64,000 nucleotides of DNA from Promethearchaeota archaeon (GCA_030606485.1 JAUWGH010000003.1:62001-126000), one strand, 5' to 3'. Counted from the first letter of the stretch, positions 43,753-53,120 are shown. Program-made: numbers and translations. The notes: a model not told the origin generated them from the sequence alone.

Positions 43753-45435
43753 CTATTTTTTATTTTTATAGTTTATTGATGCTTTTATGAATGCTGTGTA
43801 GCAAGGAGAGGGAGCATACGGTTTACTTTTGAATTCTGGATGGAACTGCACCCCAACCATCCAATGATCTTCACGATTTAATTCAATACTATTAATAATT
43901 TCTCCAGTTTCATCTCTACTTGAAATTATTAATCCCTTTTGCTTAGTATCATCATCAATGTATTTTTCAATTATATGATATCTGTGACGAAATCGCTCAA
44001 TTATTTCTTCAGTTTGATATGCATCATATAATCTCGTATCTTTTTTTACCTTTATTTTTAGCCCACCTAATCTCATCGTGCCCCCTTTTGATTTGATTTT
44101 TTTCTGACTTTCAAGCAAATCAATAACTGGATAAGGTGTATTTTGGTCTATTTCTGTCGAATTTGCGTTTTTCAAACCTAAATATTTTCTGCAAAATGCA
44201 ATGAAAAATAATTGAGCTCCAAAACAAACACCCAAATAAGGGACTTTATTTTCCATTGCAAATTCAGCTGTTTTTATCATCCCTTCTACTGCTCGCTCCC
44301 CAAATCCGGGTGTTAATAAAATTCCATCGCATTCTTTTAATTCCTTTTCAATATCTGTTTCTTCTGTAATATTGATCATTTTCAAATTTGCAATGTATCC
44401 TTCATGAGCTGCAGCCTGTTCTAATGCACTATTTATTGAAATGTAGGAATCAGAAATGTTAAAATATTTTCCAGGCATACCAATTGTAACTGTTTCTTTT
44501 GTATTTTTATAAAGATTAACCATTTTTTGCCATTCAGAATAATTATTAACTGTACTATAAGTTACTAATTTTGCTTTCAGGTCTAAGAGTTCACATAAAT
44601 AATCTCCTAATTTTTGATCTTCAAATAATAAAGGAAGTTCATAAACCACATCTAAATCAGGATCTGAAATTACTGCTTCTAATGGAACATTTGTAAATAA
44701 TGAAATTTTTTCCTTAATTTTATTATCTAAAGGTTTGCTTGATCTACCGATTAAAACATCAGGCTGTAAACCAGCAGCTTGTAAAGCCTTAACTGAGTGT
44801 TGAGTAGGTTTTGTTTTATGTTGCATAATAACACTAGAATATGGAATCAAAGTAACATGAATTAGAGCAATGCTTCTTTTTGATAATTCCAGTCTTAATT
44901 GTCGAAAACTTTCTAAAAATATCTGAGACTCAATATCTCCAACAGTTCCTCCACACTCTACTAATAAAACATCTAAATCCTCCTCACCTGCAATTTTTCT
45001 TAATCGATCCTTTATAATATTCGTACAATGAGGAATTATTTGAACAGTTCTTCCAAGGAATTTACCTTCTCTTTCTCTTAAAATAGTTGAAAGATAAATC
45101 TGTCCAGAGGTAATATTATGAGAAGGATGAATATTTTCGCCCCAAAATCTTGAATACGAACCAAAATCCTGGTCAATTTCTGATATTCTATAAATATATT
45201 CATCTGAAGTAGGTACAGGTTTAAAATCCCAAACTTGTTCGGTGACAAAGCATTCTCCATGTTCAATGGGATTGAGTGTTCCAGGGTCTACATTTAAATA
45301 GGGATCGATCTTTACGCCAGAGATTTTAAACCCTCGAAATTGAAATAATTTTCCCAAACTAGCAGTTACAATGCCTTTACCAATCCCTGACATAACCCCC
45401 CCTGTAACAAACACGAATTTACAATTAGATTGCAT
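43753..45435 (-). CDS. pyrG: CTP synthase
   Basis: The 560-residue enzyme has the synthase domain (FVFVTGGVMSGIGKGI P-loop, KIDPYLNVDPGTL, CGGTVGDIES) and a glutamine amidotransferase domain with the nucleophile Cys in LGVCFGAQ and His-Glu in QFHPEF. It aminates UTP to CTP with glutamine and ATP. Length is normal. It begins a run of minus-strand genes in which glnA follows 86 bases on. The 480-base stretch upstream separates it from the divergent electron-transfer genes. Confidence 0.96.
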   Translation of the reverse strand: MQSNCKFVFVTGGVMSGIGKGIVTASLGKLFQFRGFKISGVKIDPYLNVDPGTLNPIEHGECFVTEQVWDFKPVPTSDEYIYRISEIDQDFGSYSRFWGENIHPSHNITSGQIYLSTILREREGKFLGRTVQIIPHCTNIIKDRLRKIAGEEDLDVLLVECGGTVGDIESQIFLESFRQLRLELSKRSIALIHVTLIPYSSVIMQHKTKPTQHSVKALQAAGLQPDVLIGRSSKPLDNKIKEKISLFTNVPLEAVISDPDLDVVYELPLLFEDQKLGDYLCELLDLKAKLVTYSTVNNYSEWQKMVNLYKNTKETVTIGMPGKYFNISDSYISINSALEQAAAHEGYIANLKMINITEETDIEKELKECDGILLTPGFGERAVEGMIKTAEFAMENKVPYLGVCFGAQLFFIAFCRKYLGLKNANSTEIDQNTPYPVIDLLESQKKIKSKGGTMRLGGLKIKVKKDTRLYDAYQTEEIIERFRHRYHIIEKYIDDDTKQKGLIISSRDETGEIINSIELNREDHWMVGVQFHPEFKSKPYAPSPCYTAFIKASINYKNKK

Positions 45436-45916
45436 TTTAACTTCAATTACTTCGTTTCAATATTAATTATAAATAAAATATTTATTATATTTCCTTTCTT
45501 TTCAATCTTTTCTAATAAAATTTATTCACATTATTATGTTATTTATCTTATTTATTTTAAGAAAGAAATTCTAAAATAAAATAAAGGCTTGATTTATTTT
45601 TTAATATTTCTCTTTCAATATTGTAAAACCAATAACTGAAGTTGGAATTAGTGGAGTTTCCCACAGTTTTCCCACTTGTTTAGTAAGTATGTATTGTTGA
45701 TACTTTTTCTAAATTTAATTTTAAATAGGCATATACGTGCTTGATATTTCTTGAATTGCTATAGGAATCATATTAAAAAATATTTTCTATAGTGTAAAAT
45801 TAAAAAAAATTGACAATTTTTATTTTTTTAAGTTAAAATTGAATTTTTCATTTTTTTTAAATATTAGATTTCAATTTTTAAAATAAAATAGAAAGGTTAA
45901 ATTTAATTTAATATTA
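45436..45916. other. 481-base divergent intergenic region
   Basis: This space separates pyrG (minus) and the NfnA-like gene (plus). It is AT-rich and has no coding frame. At 45648-45678 a local inverted repeat occurs: AGTGG, an internal CCCAC, and a later CCCACT, which allows two alternative 4- to 5-bp stems (GTGG/CCAC with a 6-base loop, or AGTGG/CCACT with a longer loop). A long A/T-only run follows (about 45780-45900), likely the promoter of the downstream operon. No tRNA or other RNA was recognised. Confidence 0.4.
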
Positions 45917-45952
45917 TTGAAACTTAAGAGAAATAGAAATTGGTATATAAGA

Positions 45953-46837
45953 ATGCCATATAAAATTTTAGAAAAAAGAGAATTGGGAGAGAGCGGTATC
46001 GTATTTGAAATGGTATTGGAAACTCCATTCATTGCCAAAAAAGCCTATGCTGGTAATTTTGTTTTAGTTCGAATTAATGAAACGGGAGAGCGGATTCCTT
46101 TGACAATAGCTGATTATGATAGAGATAAGGGAACAATAACAATAGTAGTTCAAATTGCTGGAAAAAGTACAAAATTACTTTTCCATCAAAATGTTGGAGA
46201 TTCGATTCTTGATGTTGTTGGTCCCTTAGGAAATAAAATTCACATTAAAAAATATGAATATCCCGTTGTGATTATTGGAGGTGGAGTGGGAATAGCACCT
46301 TGTTACCCGCAGGCAAAGGAATTAAAAGAAGTAGGAAATAAAATTATTTCAATATTAGGCGCCAGAAATAAGGAGTTGTTATTTTGGAGAGATAAAATGG
46401 GATCTGTAAGTGATGAATTAATTATTTGTACAGATGATGGATCAGAGGGGATAAAAGGTGTTGTAACAGAACCATTAAAGGATTTATTAAAAAGAGAAAA
46501 ATTGAGTATTGTAATTGCCATTGGACCATTAATTATGATGAAATACGTGGCTCTTACAACTAATGGTTTTGATGGATTACCTAAAGTTAAAACAATTGTA
46601 TCCTTAAATACAATCATGATTGACGGTACTGGAATGTGCGGCGGTTGTCGTTTTCCAACAATTGATGGAAAAATAGGATTTGCATGTGTTGATGGACCTG
46701 ATGTTGATGGACATATTGTGGATTTTGATAATCTTTTAAAGCGTGCAAAAAGATTTGAAACGCAAGAAAAAGAATCACTAGAATTATATGATCGTGAATG
46801 TAAAGCATTAAAAAAATTTTATAAGGAGAATGGTTAA
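45953..46837 (+). CDS. NfnA/SudB-like FAD-[2Fe-2S] NAD(P)H oxidoreductase subunit
   Basis: The 294-residue protein, from the ATG at 45953 (a TTG at 45917 adds 12 residues not conserved in the family), is like the small subunit of NADH-dependent ferredoxin:NADP oxidoreductase. It has a FAD domain (RIPLTIADYD), the NAD-binding GGGVGIAPCYPQAKEL, and C-terminal [2Fe-2S] cysteines in TGMCGGCRFP and GFACVDGPDVDGH. NfnA normally works with NfnB, and the next gene carries an NfnB module, directly adjacent. The complex would move electrons between ferredoxin and pyridine nucleotides, possibly by bifurcation. Confidence 0.9.
   Translation: MPYKILEKRELGESGIVFEMVLETPFIAKKAYAGNFVLVRINETGERIPLTIADYDRDKGTITIVVQIAGKSTKLLFHQNVGDSILDVVGPLGNKIHIKKYEYPVVIIGGGVGIAPCYPQAKELKEVGNKIISILGARNKELLFWRDKMGSVSDELIICTDDGSEGIKGVVTEPLKDLLKREKLSIVIAIGPLIMMKYVALTTNGFDGLPKVKTIVSLNTIMIDGTGMCGGCRFPTIDGKIGFACVDGPDVDGHIVDFDNLLKRAKRFETQEKESLELYDRECKALKKFYKENG
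46823..46828 (+). promoter_or_regulatory. Shine-Dalgarno deciding the fusion-gene start
   Basis: AAGGAG lies 10 bases before the ATG at 46839 but only one base before an in-frame ATG at 46830. Spacing favours 46839 as the start, one base after the stop of the NfnA-like gene. Confidence 0.7.
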
Positions 46838-46838
46838 A

Positions 46839-49568
46839 ATGGAAAAAGTATCACCTTTAATTGAAGTTTTAATCGATAATAAACAGAAAATTCTCAATTC
46901 TAAGAAATATAATGAGGTTGAGTTTGAAGAATTTATTAATTCTCTGATGCAAGCTGAAAATGAAAGAGAGAAAGTTTTGAAAAAAATAAAGGAATTGGTA
47001 AGAATTGATATCCAAAAATTAAAAGAAGAATTAAAAATTTCTGAAGAAAGATTAATTTATGATATCGAATATTTAAAGGAATTAGGATTATTGGAGTTTA
47101 TTGGAGAGATATCTGAATTTTATCAAAGTATCGAAGAAAAGAATGAGAAGGAAGGACTATTTCCAAATGTCTCTATAATAAGGGAGAAAAAAATTTGTAG
47201 TGGTTGTGGGTTATGTGTTTCGATTTGTCCGACTAATGCAATAAATTTCTTAAATGACATCTTAATTATTGATGATGACTTATGCATCAATTGTGGTTTA
47301 TGCTACGCTTGTTGTCATCGCTCATTTTTTCCCAAAGAGTTAAAGACAGATCAAGAAAAACTCGATTCTGATAAAAAATATTTGAAGGAATTTAATAACT
47401 ATAGGGAAATCTATTCAGCACAAACAAAAGATGATCTTATTAGAAAAGTTGCACAAGATGGGGGAATTGTCACAACATTACTAAAAACCGCGTTTAAACA
47501 GAAAATAATTGATGCCGCTTTAGTAGTCGATGTATCAGAAAAACCACATGAGCCTTTACCTCTTTTGATTGAAAAGGAAGAAGATTTATTAAAAAGTGCG
47601 GGGACAAAATATAGTAATGCTCACACATTAAAAATTTTACAAGATTCAAGAAAATTCAAGAAAATTGCAGTTGTAGGAACTCCTTGTGTTTTGGAGGCTC
47701 TCAGAAAAGTTTCAGTTTATCCACTTAATGAACCCTTTTATAATAATATTGCGTTAAAAATAGGATTATTTTGTATGGAATCATTTGATTATGAAAAGAT
47801 ACTTGATATTTTAAAGAATGAATTTCTTACTGAAGGTCAAATGAATACCGAAGAAATTAAAAAAATGGACATCAACAAAGGACGGTTCATTATTTACAAA
47901 AAAAATGGAGATTCACTAGATATTCCGATAAAAAAGATAAAAAAATATGGTCGATTTGGATGTTTTTTATGTGATGATTTAACTTCTGAGCTTTCTGATC
48001 TTTCTGTTGGGTCAATTGGATCTGAACCGGGTTGGTCTACAATTATTACAAGAACAAGTAAAGGAGTGGATTTATTTCAGCAAGCTTTTAATCTGAAATT
48101 AATCGAACAGAAAAAAATTGAAGAGGACAGTAAAAGTTTTATAACTTTAAGTAAAATTGCTAAATCCAAATTAAAAATGTATAAAGAAATTCCGAGACAA
48201 AAAATGATTGAACAAGACCCAAATGTAAGAAAAAACAACTTCCAGGAGGTCCCAAAAGGATATACACTAGAAATGGTAAAATTAGAAACTCAAAGATGCT
48301 TACAATGTGGAAATCCTTTATGTATTGAGGGTTGTCCCGTTAATGTTGATATTCCAAAATTTATAAGATTTTTAAGACAAGAGAAATTTTCTGATGCCAT
48401 CAATAATGTAAAAACATATAATTTATTACCAGCAATATGTGGGAGAGTGTGCCCTCAAGAAATACAATGCGAACAAACATGTTTATTAGGTTCTGTTTCA
48501 AAACCAATTGCAATTGGTAACTTAGAACGATTTATTGCTGATTGGGACCGAGCAAATGAACTTAAAGCATGTCCTGATTGTCAAGCTCCAAAGAATATTA
48601 AAGTAGGAATCATTGGCGCAGGTCCTGCAGGTTTAACTTGCGCCGGGGAGCTTTTAATGAGAGGATATGATGTAACAATTTTTGAAGCATTTCATACGGG
48701 AGGAGGTGTGCTAGTTTATGGTATACCAGAATTTAGATTACCAAAAGACATAGTTAGAGAAGAAATCGAAACATTAAAAACATTAGGAGGCAAAATAGAA
48801 TACAATAAGATAATAGGAAAGATAATGACTATAGAAGATTTAAAATCTATGGGGTTCAAGGCTTTCTTTATTGGAGTGGGTGCAGGACTACCTACATTTA
48901 TTAGAGTAAACGGTTTAAGCTTAAATGGTGTTTTAACGGCAAATGAATTTCTTACAAGAGCAAATTTAATGAAAGCCTATAAATTTCCAGAATATGATAC
49001 ACCTATTAAAATAGGAAAAATTGTAACAGTTCTTGGAGGGGGAAATGTAGCCATGGATTCAGCAAGAGTTGCATTGAGATTAGGTGCTGAAAGAGTAATT
49101 GTTGTGTATAGGAGATCTGAAAAAGAAATGCCTGCAAGGAGAGCAGAATATCATCATGCGATTGAAGAAGGAATTGATTTTCAATTTTTAACCAATCCAG
49201 TGAGCTTTATTGGAGATGAAAATGAAAATGTTAAGCAAATGGAGGTTATTAAAATGAGATTAGGAGAACCTGATGATTCTGGGCGACGACGCCCTATTCC
49301 AATTGAAGGTTCAGAATATAAAATAGATACAGATACGATAATTATAGCAATTGGGTCAAAAGCAAATCCTATTCTTACAAATTCAATCCCTGAGTTAAAA
49401 CTTAATAAGTGGGGTTATATTGAAACCGGTGAGCATGGAAAGACAAATCTGGAAGGTGTTTATGCGGGTGGAGATATTGTGACTGGTAGTGCGACAGTTA
49501 TTTCAGCAATGGGAGCAGGAAAGAGAGCTGCAGCTGAGATTGATAGTTATCTTACAGAAAAGATATAG
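46839..49568 (+). CDS. Fusion of ferredoxin, FrhB-like and NfnB-like modules
   Basis: Positions here are counted from the ATG at 46830. Residues 1-110 form a helical, possibly winged-helix head of unknown role. Residues 118-165 are a two-cluster ferredoxin (CSGCGLCVSICP, CINCGLCYACC). Residues 190-450 match FrhB/FpoF, the F420-reducing flavoprotein (QDGGIVTTLL, AGTKYSN, VGTPCVLEAL, FGCFLCDDL). From about 485 to the end is an NfnB/GltA-type NAD(P)H:ferredoxin subunit (CLQCGNPLCIEGCP, GRVCPQEIQCEQTC, IIGAGPAGLTCAGEL, LGGGNVAMDSARVALRLG, YAGGDIVTGSATV). Joining F420, ferredoxin and NAD(P)H sites in one chain implies direct three-way electron exchange, with the NfnA-like gene just upstream. FrhB specificity for F420 is inferred; the family also has other acceptors. 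Confidence 0.9.
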   Translation: MEKVSPLIEVLIDNKQKILNSKKYNEVEFEEFINSLMQAENEREKVLKKIKELVRIDIQKLKEELKISEERLIYDIEYLKELGLLEFIGEISEFYQSIEEKNEKEGLFPNVSIIREKKICSGCGLCVSICPTNAINFLNDILIIDDDLCINCGLCYACCHRSFFPKELKTDQEKLDSDKKYLKEFNNYREIYSAQTKDDLIRKVAQDGGIVTTLLKTAFKQKIIDAALVVDVSEKPHEPLPLLIEKEEDLLKSAGTKYSNAHTLKILQDSRKFKKIAVVGTPCVLEALRKVSVYPLNEPFYNNIALKIGLFCMESFDYEKILDILKNEFLTEGQMNTEEIKKMDINKGRFIIYKKNGDSLDIPIKKIKKYGRFGCFLCDDLTSELSDLSVGSIGSEPGWSTIITRTSKGVDLFQQAFNLKLIEQKKIEEDSKSFITLSKIAKSKLKMYKEIPRQKMIEQDPNVRKNNFQEVPKGYTLEMVKLETQRCLQCGNPLCIEGCPVNVDIPKFIRFLRQEKFSDAINNVKTYNLLPAICGRVCPQEIQCEQTCLLGSVSKPIAIGNLERFIADWDRANELKACPDCQAPKNIKVGIIGAGPAGLTCAGELLMRGYDVTIFEAFHTGGGVLVYGIPEFRLPKDIVREEIETLKTLGGKIEYNKIIGKIMTIEDLKSMGFKAFFIGVGAGLPTFIRVNGLSLNGVLTANEFLTRANLMKAYKFPEYDTPIKIGKIVTVLGGGNVAMDSARVALRLGAERVIVVYRRSEKEMPARRAEYHHAIEEGIDFQFLTNPVSFIGDENENVKQMEVIKMRLGEPDDSGRRRPIPIEGSEYKIDTDTIIIAIGSKANPILTNSIPELKLNKWGYIETGEHGKTNLEGVYAGGDIVTGSATVISAMGAGKRAAAEIDSYLTEKI

Positions 49569-49608
49569 TAAAAATTAATTAATTTGTTTTACATTTTATA
49601 TTTGTCTT

Positions 49609-50457
49609 TTAAGTATAGTTTAAGAAAATACTGAATAAAGGTTTTTCAAGGTTTAATTGCTGTAATTGATTCCAATTATTTAAGAGATAAGGATATAGCT
49701 CTTCGCTAAAGGCATCTAAAGCTTTCTCATTTCCGAGTTCATAAAATATAAAATTTTTCATCATTTTCACAATATCAAGAAATACTCTTGGTATTGTTTG
49801 CGGATCTGCAATACTCACGTTAATATTTAAAATATTCCAACCATGCTCTTTTGAAAACTTGATCTTAGATAGTTCCTTATCTTTATCTGATTGAATTGCT
49901 TCTATAAATCTAGAATAGAAATTCTCGATATTTCTATAAATACGCTCTGTTCTAAATCCAGAGATATATTTCTCAATTACAGTAGCACAAATATTCAAAA
50001 TCTGTTGAAATACTCCCAGTGAGTCAAATAAAATTCCATAAGATTCGATTTTTTCGGTTTCTTTCCATTGAACCATAAACTCATCGATTTGATCTCCATA
50101 AGATTTAAATGGTTTGACAAAACCTTTCCATTTTTCTTTCCATTCAGATGATGTTTTAGCATAATGAGAAAGAAAATCTTTCTTAATTACAATTAATCGA
50201 GCTCTAAGAATTTCAGCATGAGTTTCTTTCTTATCTGCTGCAATAAATAACAGATTAAATTCTGGAGCATGACTATATACCCATTTAAGGCCACTCATAT
50301 CAATAGATTCAATCCCAGACTGATCAAGCTCGTGTTTAGAAAATAAATTTAATGCTGTTAGAAGGCCTGATACTAAATCTTCATCAATTTCTAATCCAAG
50401 GGAATCTTTATATAAAATTGTAACTCCTGATTCACTGTCAACAATCCAAATATTCAT
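49609..50457 (-). CDS. Longin-like domain protein with helical C-terminal part
   Basis: The 282-residue protein opens with MNIWIVDSESGVTILYKDS, the strand-turn-strand start of longin/roadblock-like domains, followed by the helix EDLVSGLLTALNLFSK, and strands ending in FNLLFIAADKK. Residues 110-282 are mostly helix with few motifs. The N-terminal pattern is typical of Asgard longin proteins thought to pair with small GTPases, but no GTPase is adjacent here. No membrane segment is present. Function unknown. Confidence 0.65.
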   Translation of the reverse strand: MNIWIVDSESGVTILYKDSLGLEIDEDLVSGLLTALNLFSKHELDQSGIESIDMSGLKWVYSHAPEFNLLFIAADKKETHAEILRARLIVIKKDFLSHYAKTSSEWKEKWKGFVKPFKSYGDQIDEFMVQWKETEKIESYGILFDSLGVFQQILNICATVIEKYISGFRTERIYRNIENFYSRFIEAIQSDKDKELSKIKFSKEHGWNILNINVSIADPQTIPRVFLDIVKMMKNFIFYELGNEKALDAFSEELYPYLLNNWNQLQQLNLEKPLFSIFLNYT

Positions 50458-50570
50458 GTAATTCCTTTATCTTTTTTTTAAAAAATAATTAATATTAAAA
50501 CCCATTTAATTCTAGATTAAGATTTATTCTCCTAGGAAATTAAAAGCTTTTTAATATTTTATAATTTTTT

Positions 50571-51122
50571 TTATATGTTAAATATAAACGTGGAAATGGA
50601 TAAAAATATCATATCGAAATTGATTCCTATTATAACTCCAATTACAGCGGAACAAATTAATATTAAAATTGAATATCTTTGATTTTTTCTCTTTAATTGA
50701 GGTGTTGGATAATCTACAATAAATATTACATAAAATTGAGAGATTGTATTGAATAAATAGACTCCTATGCCAATAAAGAAACAGATAATATATATTATCC
50801 AAATCCAGACATTTATTTCAATGGACATAGCAAGTATTAATTCAGGAACATTTTTTATTAAAATAGTTAATGTAATGTAAATGCCTCCAATTGGTATGGC
50901 AGAAAATATTAGACAAATTAAAAGAACTGCAGTAAATTTAAAAGTTAATAAATTTAATCCAAGAATAAAAAAATTTCCAATAAAAACCAATAAAAAAATA
51001 ATAATTAAGAGAGTAATCGAAATTATAAGGTATATTCCAAAACCCATTGCTAATGTTGTAAAAGCTCCGGGAACTTTGTTCCCCATTTTTTCAAAAAGAT
51101 CATTTTCAACAATTTTAGACAT
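50571..51122 (-). CDS. Five-helix membrane protein, unknown
   Basis: From the ATG at 51122 (MSKIVENDLFEKM) the protein has 183 residues and about five hydrophobic helices. A TTG 24 bases upstream would add eight residues. After a short cytosolic head, helices lie at about 25-60, 65-90, 105-130 and 155-180, with an intervening loop carrying DYPTPQLKRKNQR. I do not recognise the family; the helix pattern loosely recalls Yip1-like proteins. It lies between a longin-like gene and a zinc-finger gene, all on the minus strand but with AT-rich gaps. Confidence 0.6.
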   Translation of the reverse strand: MSKIVENDLFEKMGNKVPGAFTTLAMGFGIYLIISITLLIIIFLLVFIGNFFILGLNLLTFKFTAVLLICLIFSAIPIGGIYITLTILIKNVPELILAMSIEINVWIWIIYIICFFIGIGVYLFNTISQFYVIFIVDYPTPQLKRKNQRYSILILICSAVIGVIIGINFDMIFLSISTFIFNI

Positions 51123-51245
51123 TGGCTCAGACTTCCTCAGATTCAATCATTCAAAATTAATATGTCTTGTTTCTCTAAATCTCATCATAGCCTTATCCTT
51201 TAATGAGCTTTTAATAAAAGTATATTAACTTTTCTAATTTAAATT

Positions 51246-51461
51246 TCAATCTGTCCGAATTAACTTTGAATCAGCTATTTTTAATTCCATTTGGCAGTTT
51301 GGACAGACCCAATAATCTGCTTTCTGGCAATGTTTGGATATACAGTCTTGACATATAACAATATCACAAAAACAGTAATATAACATCTCCAAACTAAATT
51401 TTTTTTTACATAAAAAACATATATTCTTTTTAGTAGTATTAGGTCTGTTGTGTGCAGTCAT
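51246..51461 (-). CDS. Small RING/treble-clef-like zinc-finger protein
   Basis: The 71-residue protein has ten potential zinc ligands: Cys15, Cys18, Cys30, Cys32, Cys37, Cys40, His44, Cys45, Cys53 and Cys56. The pattern CxxC, CxC, CxxC, HC, CxxC resembles cross-brace RING, FYVE or B-box type fingers, with a hydrophobic-acidic stretch between pairs. Two zinc ions are expected. No partner domain is in the chain. RING-like proteins can act as ubiquitin ligases, and Asgard archaea are known to have ubiquitin components, but no such gene is nearby, so the role is open. Confidence 0.65.
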   Translation of the reverse strand: MTAHNRPNTTKKNICFLCKKKFSLEMLYYCFCDIVICQDCISKHCQKADYWVCPNCQMELKIADSKLIRTD

Positions 51462-51671
51462 AAAAGAGCGACATAATTTTATTAATAATATAATAAAACT
51501 AGATGTTATAAAAACTTAATATTATGTATTTTTTATTTTTGTTTTATTTTGTAGGAAGGAATAAAAAAAGTAAAAAAAAAGATTCTTTATTTACTGGTCT
51601 TTAAAAAAGCATTAGTTCGATCTAATTTCAAAAATTTTAAAGATTTTTTGAGAGATACATATATTTATGAA

Positions 51672-52520
51672 TTATTCAAGTGGGATTTCTTTTTCCATTA
51701 ATTTAACTTTCTTCATTAAGTACTGCTTGGCATTATGTGGAATTCTTACTACAGAATCATTTGATTTTTCTATTTCTCTCACTTCATCACAAAGTTGTGC
51801 AGCAGTCCTCATCATTTCATGGGCGGCAGCTAATAAAGGCATATATTCTGTTTTGTCTTTTAATACAAAACATGCTCTACCTGTTAATTTAGAAACTTGA
51901 CTTGCTAATTCGAAGGCTGCTATAGCTTTTGCTTTAGCATAAGGATTTGAAAACTCGGCTGCCTCTGTAGCCATTGCGCTATCTATTATTATTTGAGGTA
52001 ATGTTGGGTACCTTCCTTCTAACATGTCCATGATTACTTTATTAAGTTCTTTTGTAATTATTGTTAAAACTCCTGTTATAGCTAATACTTTTAAAAGATC
52101 TGCATTAAAAGCACTCATTTCGATTGGATCTAAAAATGGTCTGCGGGCCCCAATCATACTATCACAATTTATTAAAATATATCCCATATTTTTTTCTTTT
52201 ATTTCATCTATTGCTTTTTTTGCCGGGGCATCCGAAATTATAATTGTAGGAATTCCTTTCGCCAATTCTCGTGCGGCTTGTGGGCCCTTGAGAGCAGCAT
52301 TTGGACTTGACATTATAATTAATTCAGGTTCAAATTCAAGTAATTTTTTCATAGTTTCTATACAATGTTCAGGGGGATGCATTTTAGCTCCAGATGTTAC
52401 TTCTCTAACATCAATTTTAGTGCCTTCAGCTCTTTCGTCCATTAAAAATGCAAGAAGTAGTGATGAGCCTATCGTCCCATTCTTCAAAATTCCGATTTTT
52501 AATATTTTTTCTTCCGACAT
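51672..52520 (-). CDS. mtd: F420-dependent methylene-tetrahydromethanopterin dehydrogenase
   Basis: The 282-residue protein (ATG at 52520; a GTG 12 bases upstream is the alternative) matches Mtd: KIGILKNGTIGSSLLLAFL, VREVTSGAKMHPPE, IMSSPNAALKGP, IISDAPAKKA, INCDSMIGARRPFLDP and SNPYAKAKAIAAFELA. The enzyme transfers hydride between methylene-H4MPT and F420, a step of the archaeal Wood-Ljungdahl methyl branch. Its presence implies that the organism has both H4MPT-type C1 carriers and F420. No other C1 gene is in the window. The FrhB module encoded 2 kb away could exchange electrons with the F420 pool it uses. Confidence 0.95.
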   Translation of the reverse strand: MSEEKILKIGILKNGTIGSSLLLAFLMDERAEGTKIDVREVTSGAKMHPPEHCIETMKKLLEFEPELIIMSSPNAALKGPQAARELAKGIPTIIISDAPAKKAIDEIKEKNMGYILINCDSMIGARRPFLDPIEMSAFNADLLKVLAITGVLTIITKELNKVIMDMLEGRYPTLPQIIIDSAMATEAAEFSNPYAKAKAIAAFELASQVSKLTGRACFVLKDKTEYMPLLAAAHEMMRTAAQLCDEVREIEKSNDSVVRIPHNAKQYLMKKVKLMEKEIPLE

Positions 52521-52639
52521 CTTATTTTGCACTTTTTAATCTGAAATTTAATTAAATTTAAATAAAGTTTGATTATTTAAAATTTTATATTTTTATATTA
52601 AATTAAAATTTATTTAAAGAGTTATTATTATATAATAAA

Positions 52640-52861
52640 ATGAGTTATAGAAGTAAGTTTAAAAAAAGGATTCTATTATTAACTATAATTTTAATATTCC
52701 CCATCTATAAAACTTTAGATGCTTTATTAAATAACGATACTATTGGTTTTTATTTATGGTTAATGTTCTCAATTATTTTTGGATTTTCTTTAATTATTAT
52801 GTATATTGTATATTATAAAAAAAAAATACATATTGCAAAAAAAAATATAAATGTTTTTTGA
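52640..52861 (+). CDS. Small two-helix membrane protein
   Basis: The 73-residue protein has a basic head (SYRSKFKKR), a hydrophobic helix at about 11-28, a short loop (KTLDALLNNDT) and a second helix at about 37-58, then a basic tail. No family is recognised. It follows an AT-rich leader on the plus strand and precedes a second protein of the same build by about 50 bases. Credible as a gene because of the positive-inside layout and an undisturbed neighbourhood. Confidence 0.5.
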   Translation: MSYRSKFKKRILLLTIILIFPIYKTLDALLNNDTIGFYLWLMFSIIFGFSLIIMYIVYYKKKIHIAKKNINVF

Positions 52862-52910
52862 TTTATTTTTAATAAATATTTTTAGAATAGAGTAAGATGA
52901 ATTTTATATA

Positions 52911-53120
52911 ATGACACATACAGATGATTTGTTTGATGGAATTTGTGGTTTAATATGTTCTATAATATCATTATACAGTTTAGTTTTTACATTTATATAT
53001 CACAATCCTGGAACTCTTTTTAATTATATCCCAGCATTCATCTTTTGGAGTATAACTTTAATAGGTAGTTCTATATTTACATATGAGATTTGCATTAATA
53101 AGAAAAAAAATGAGAAATAA
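52911..53120 (+). CDS. Small two-helix membrane protein
   Basis: The 69-residue protein starts MTHTDDLFDGICGLICSI, has two hydrophobic helices (about 9-28 and 40-60) and ends in a basic tail (INKKKNEK). It shares size and layout with the preceding small gene but not clear sequence identity. Convergent with the heparinase-like gene. Function unknown. Confidence 0.5.
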   Translation: MTHTDDLFDGICGLICSIISLYSLVFTFIYHNPGTLFNYIPAFIFWSITLIGSSIFTYEICINKKKNEK

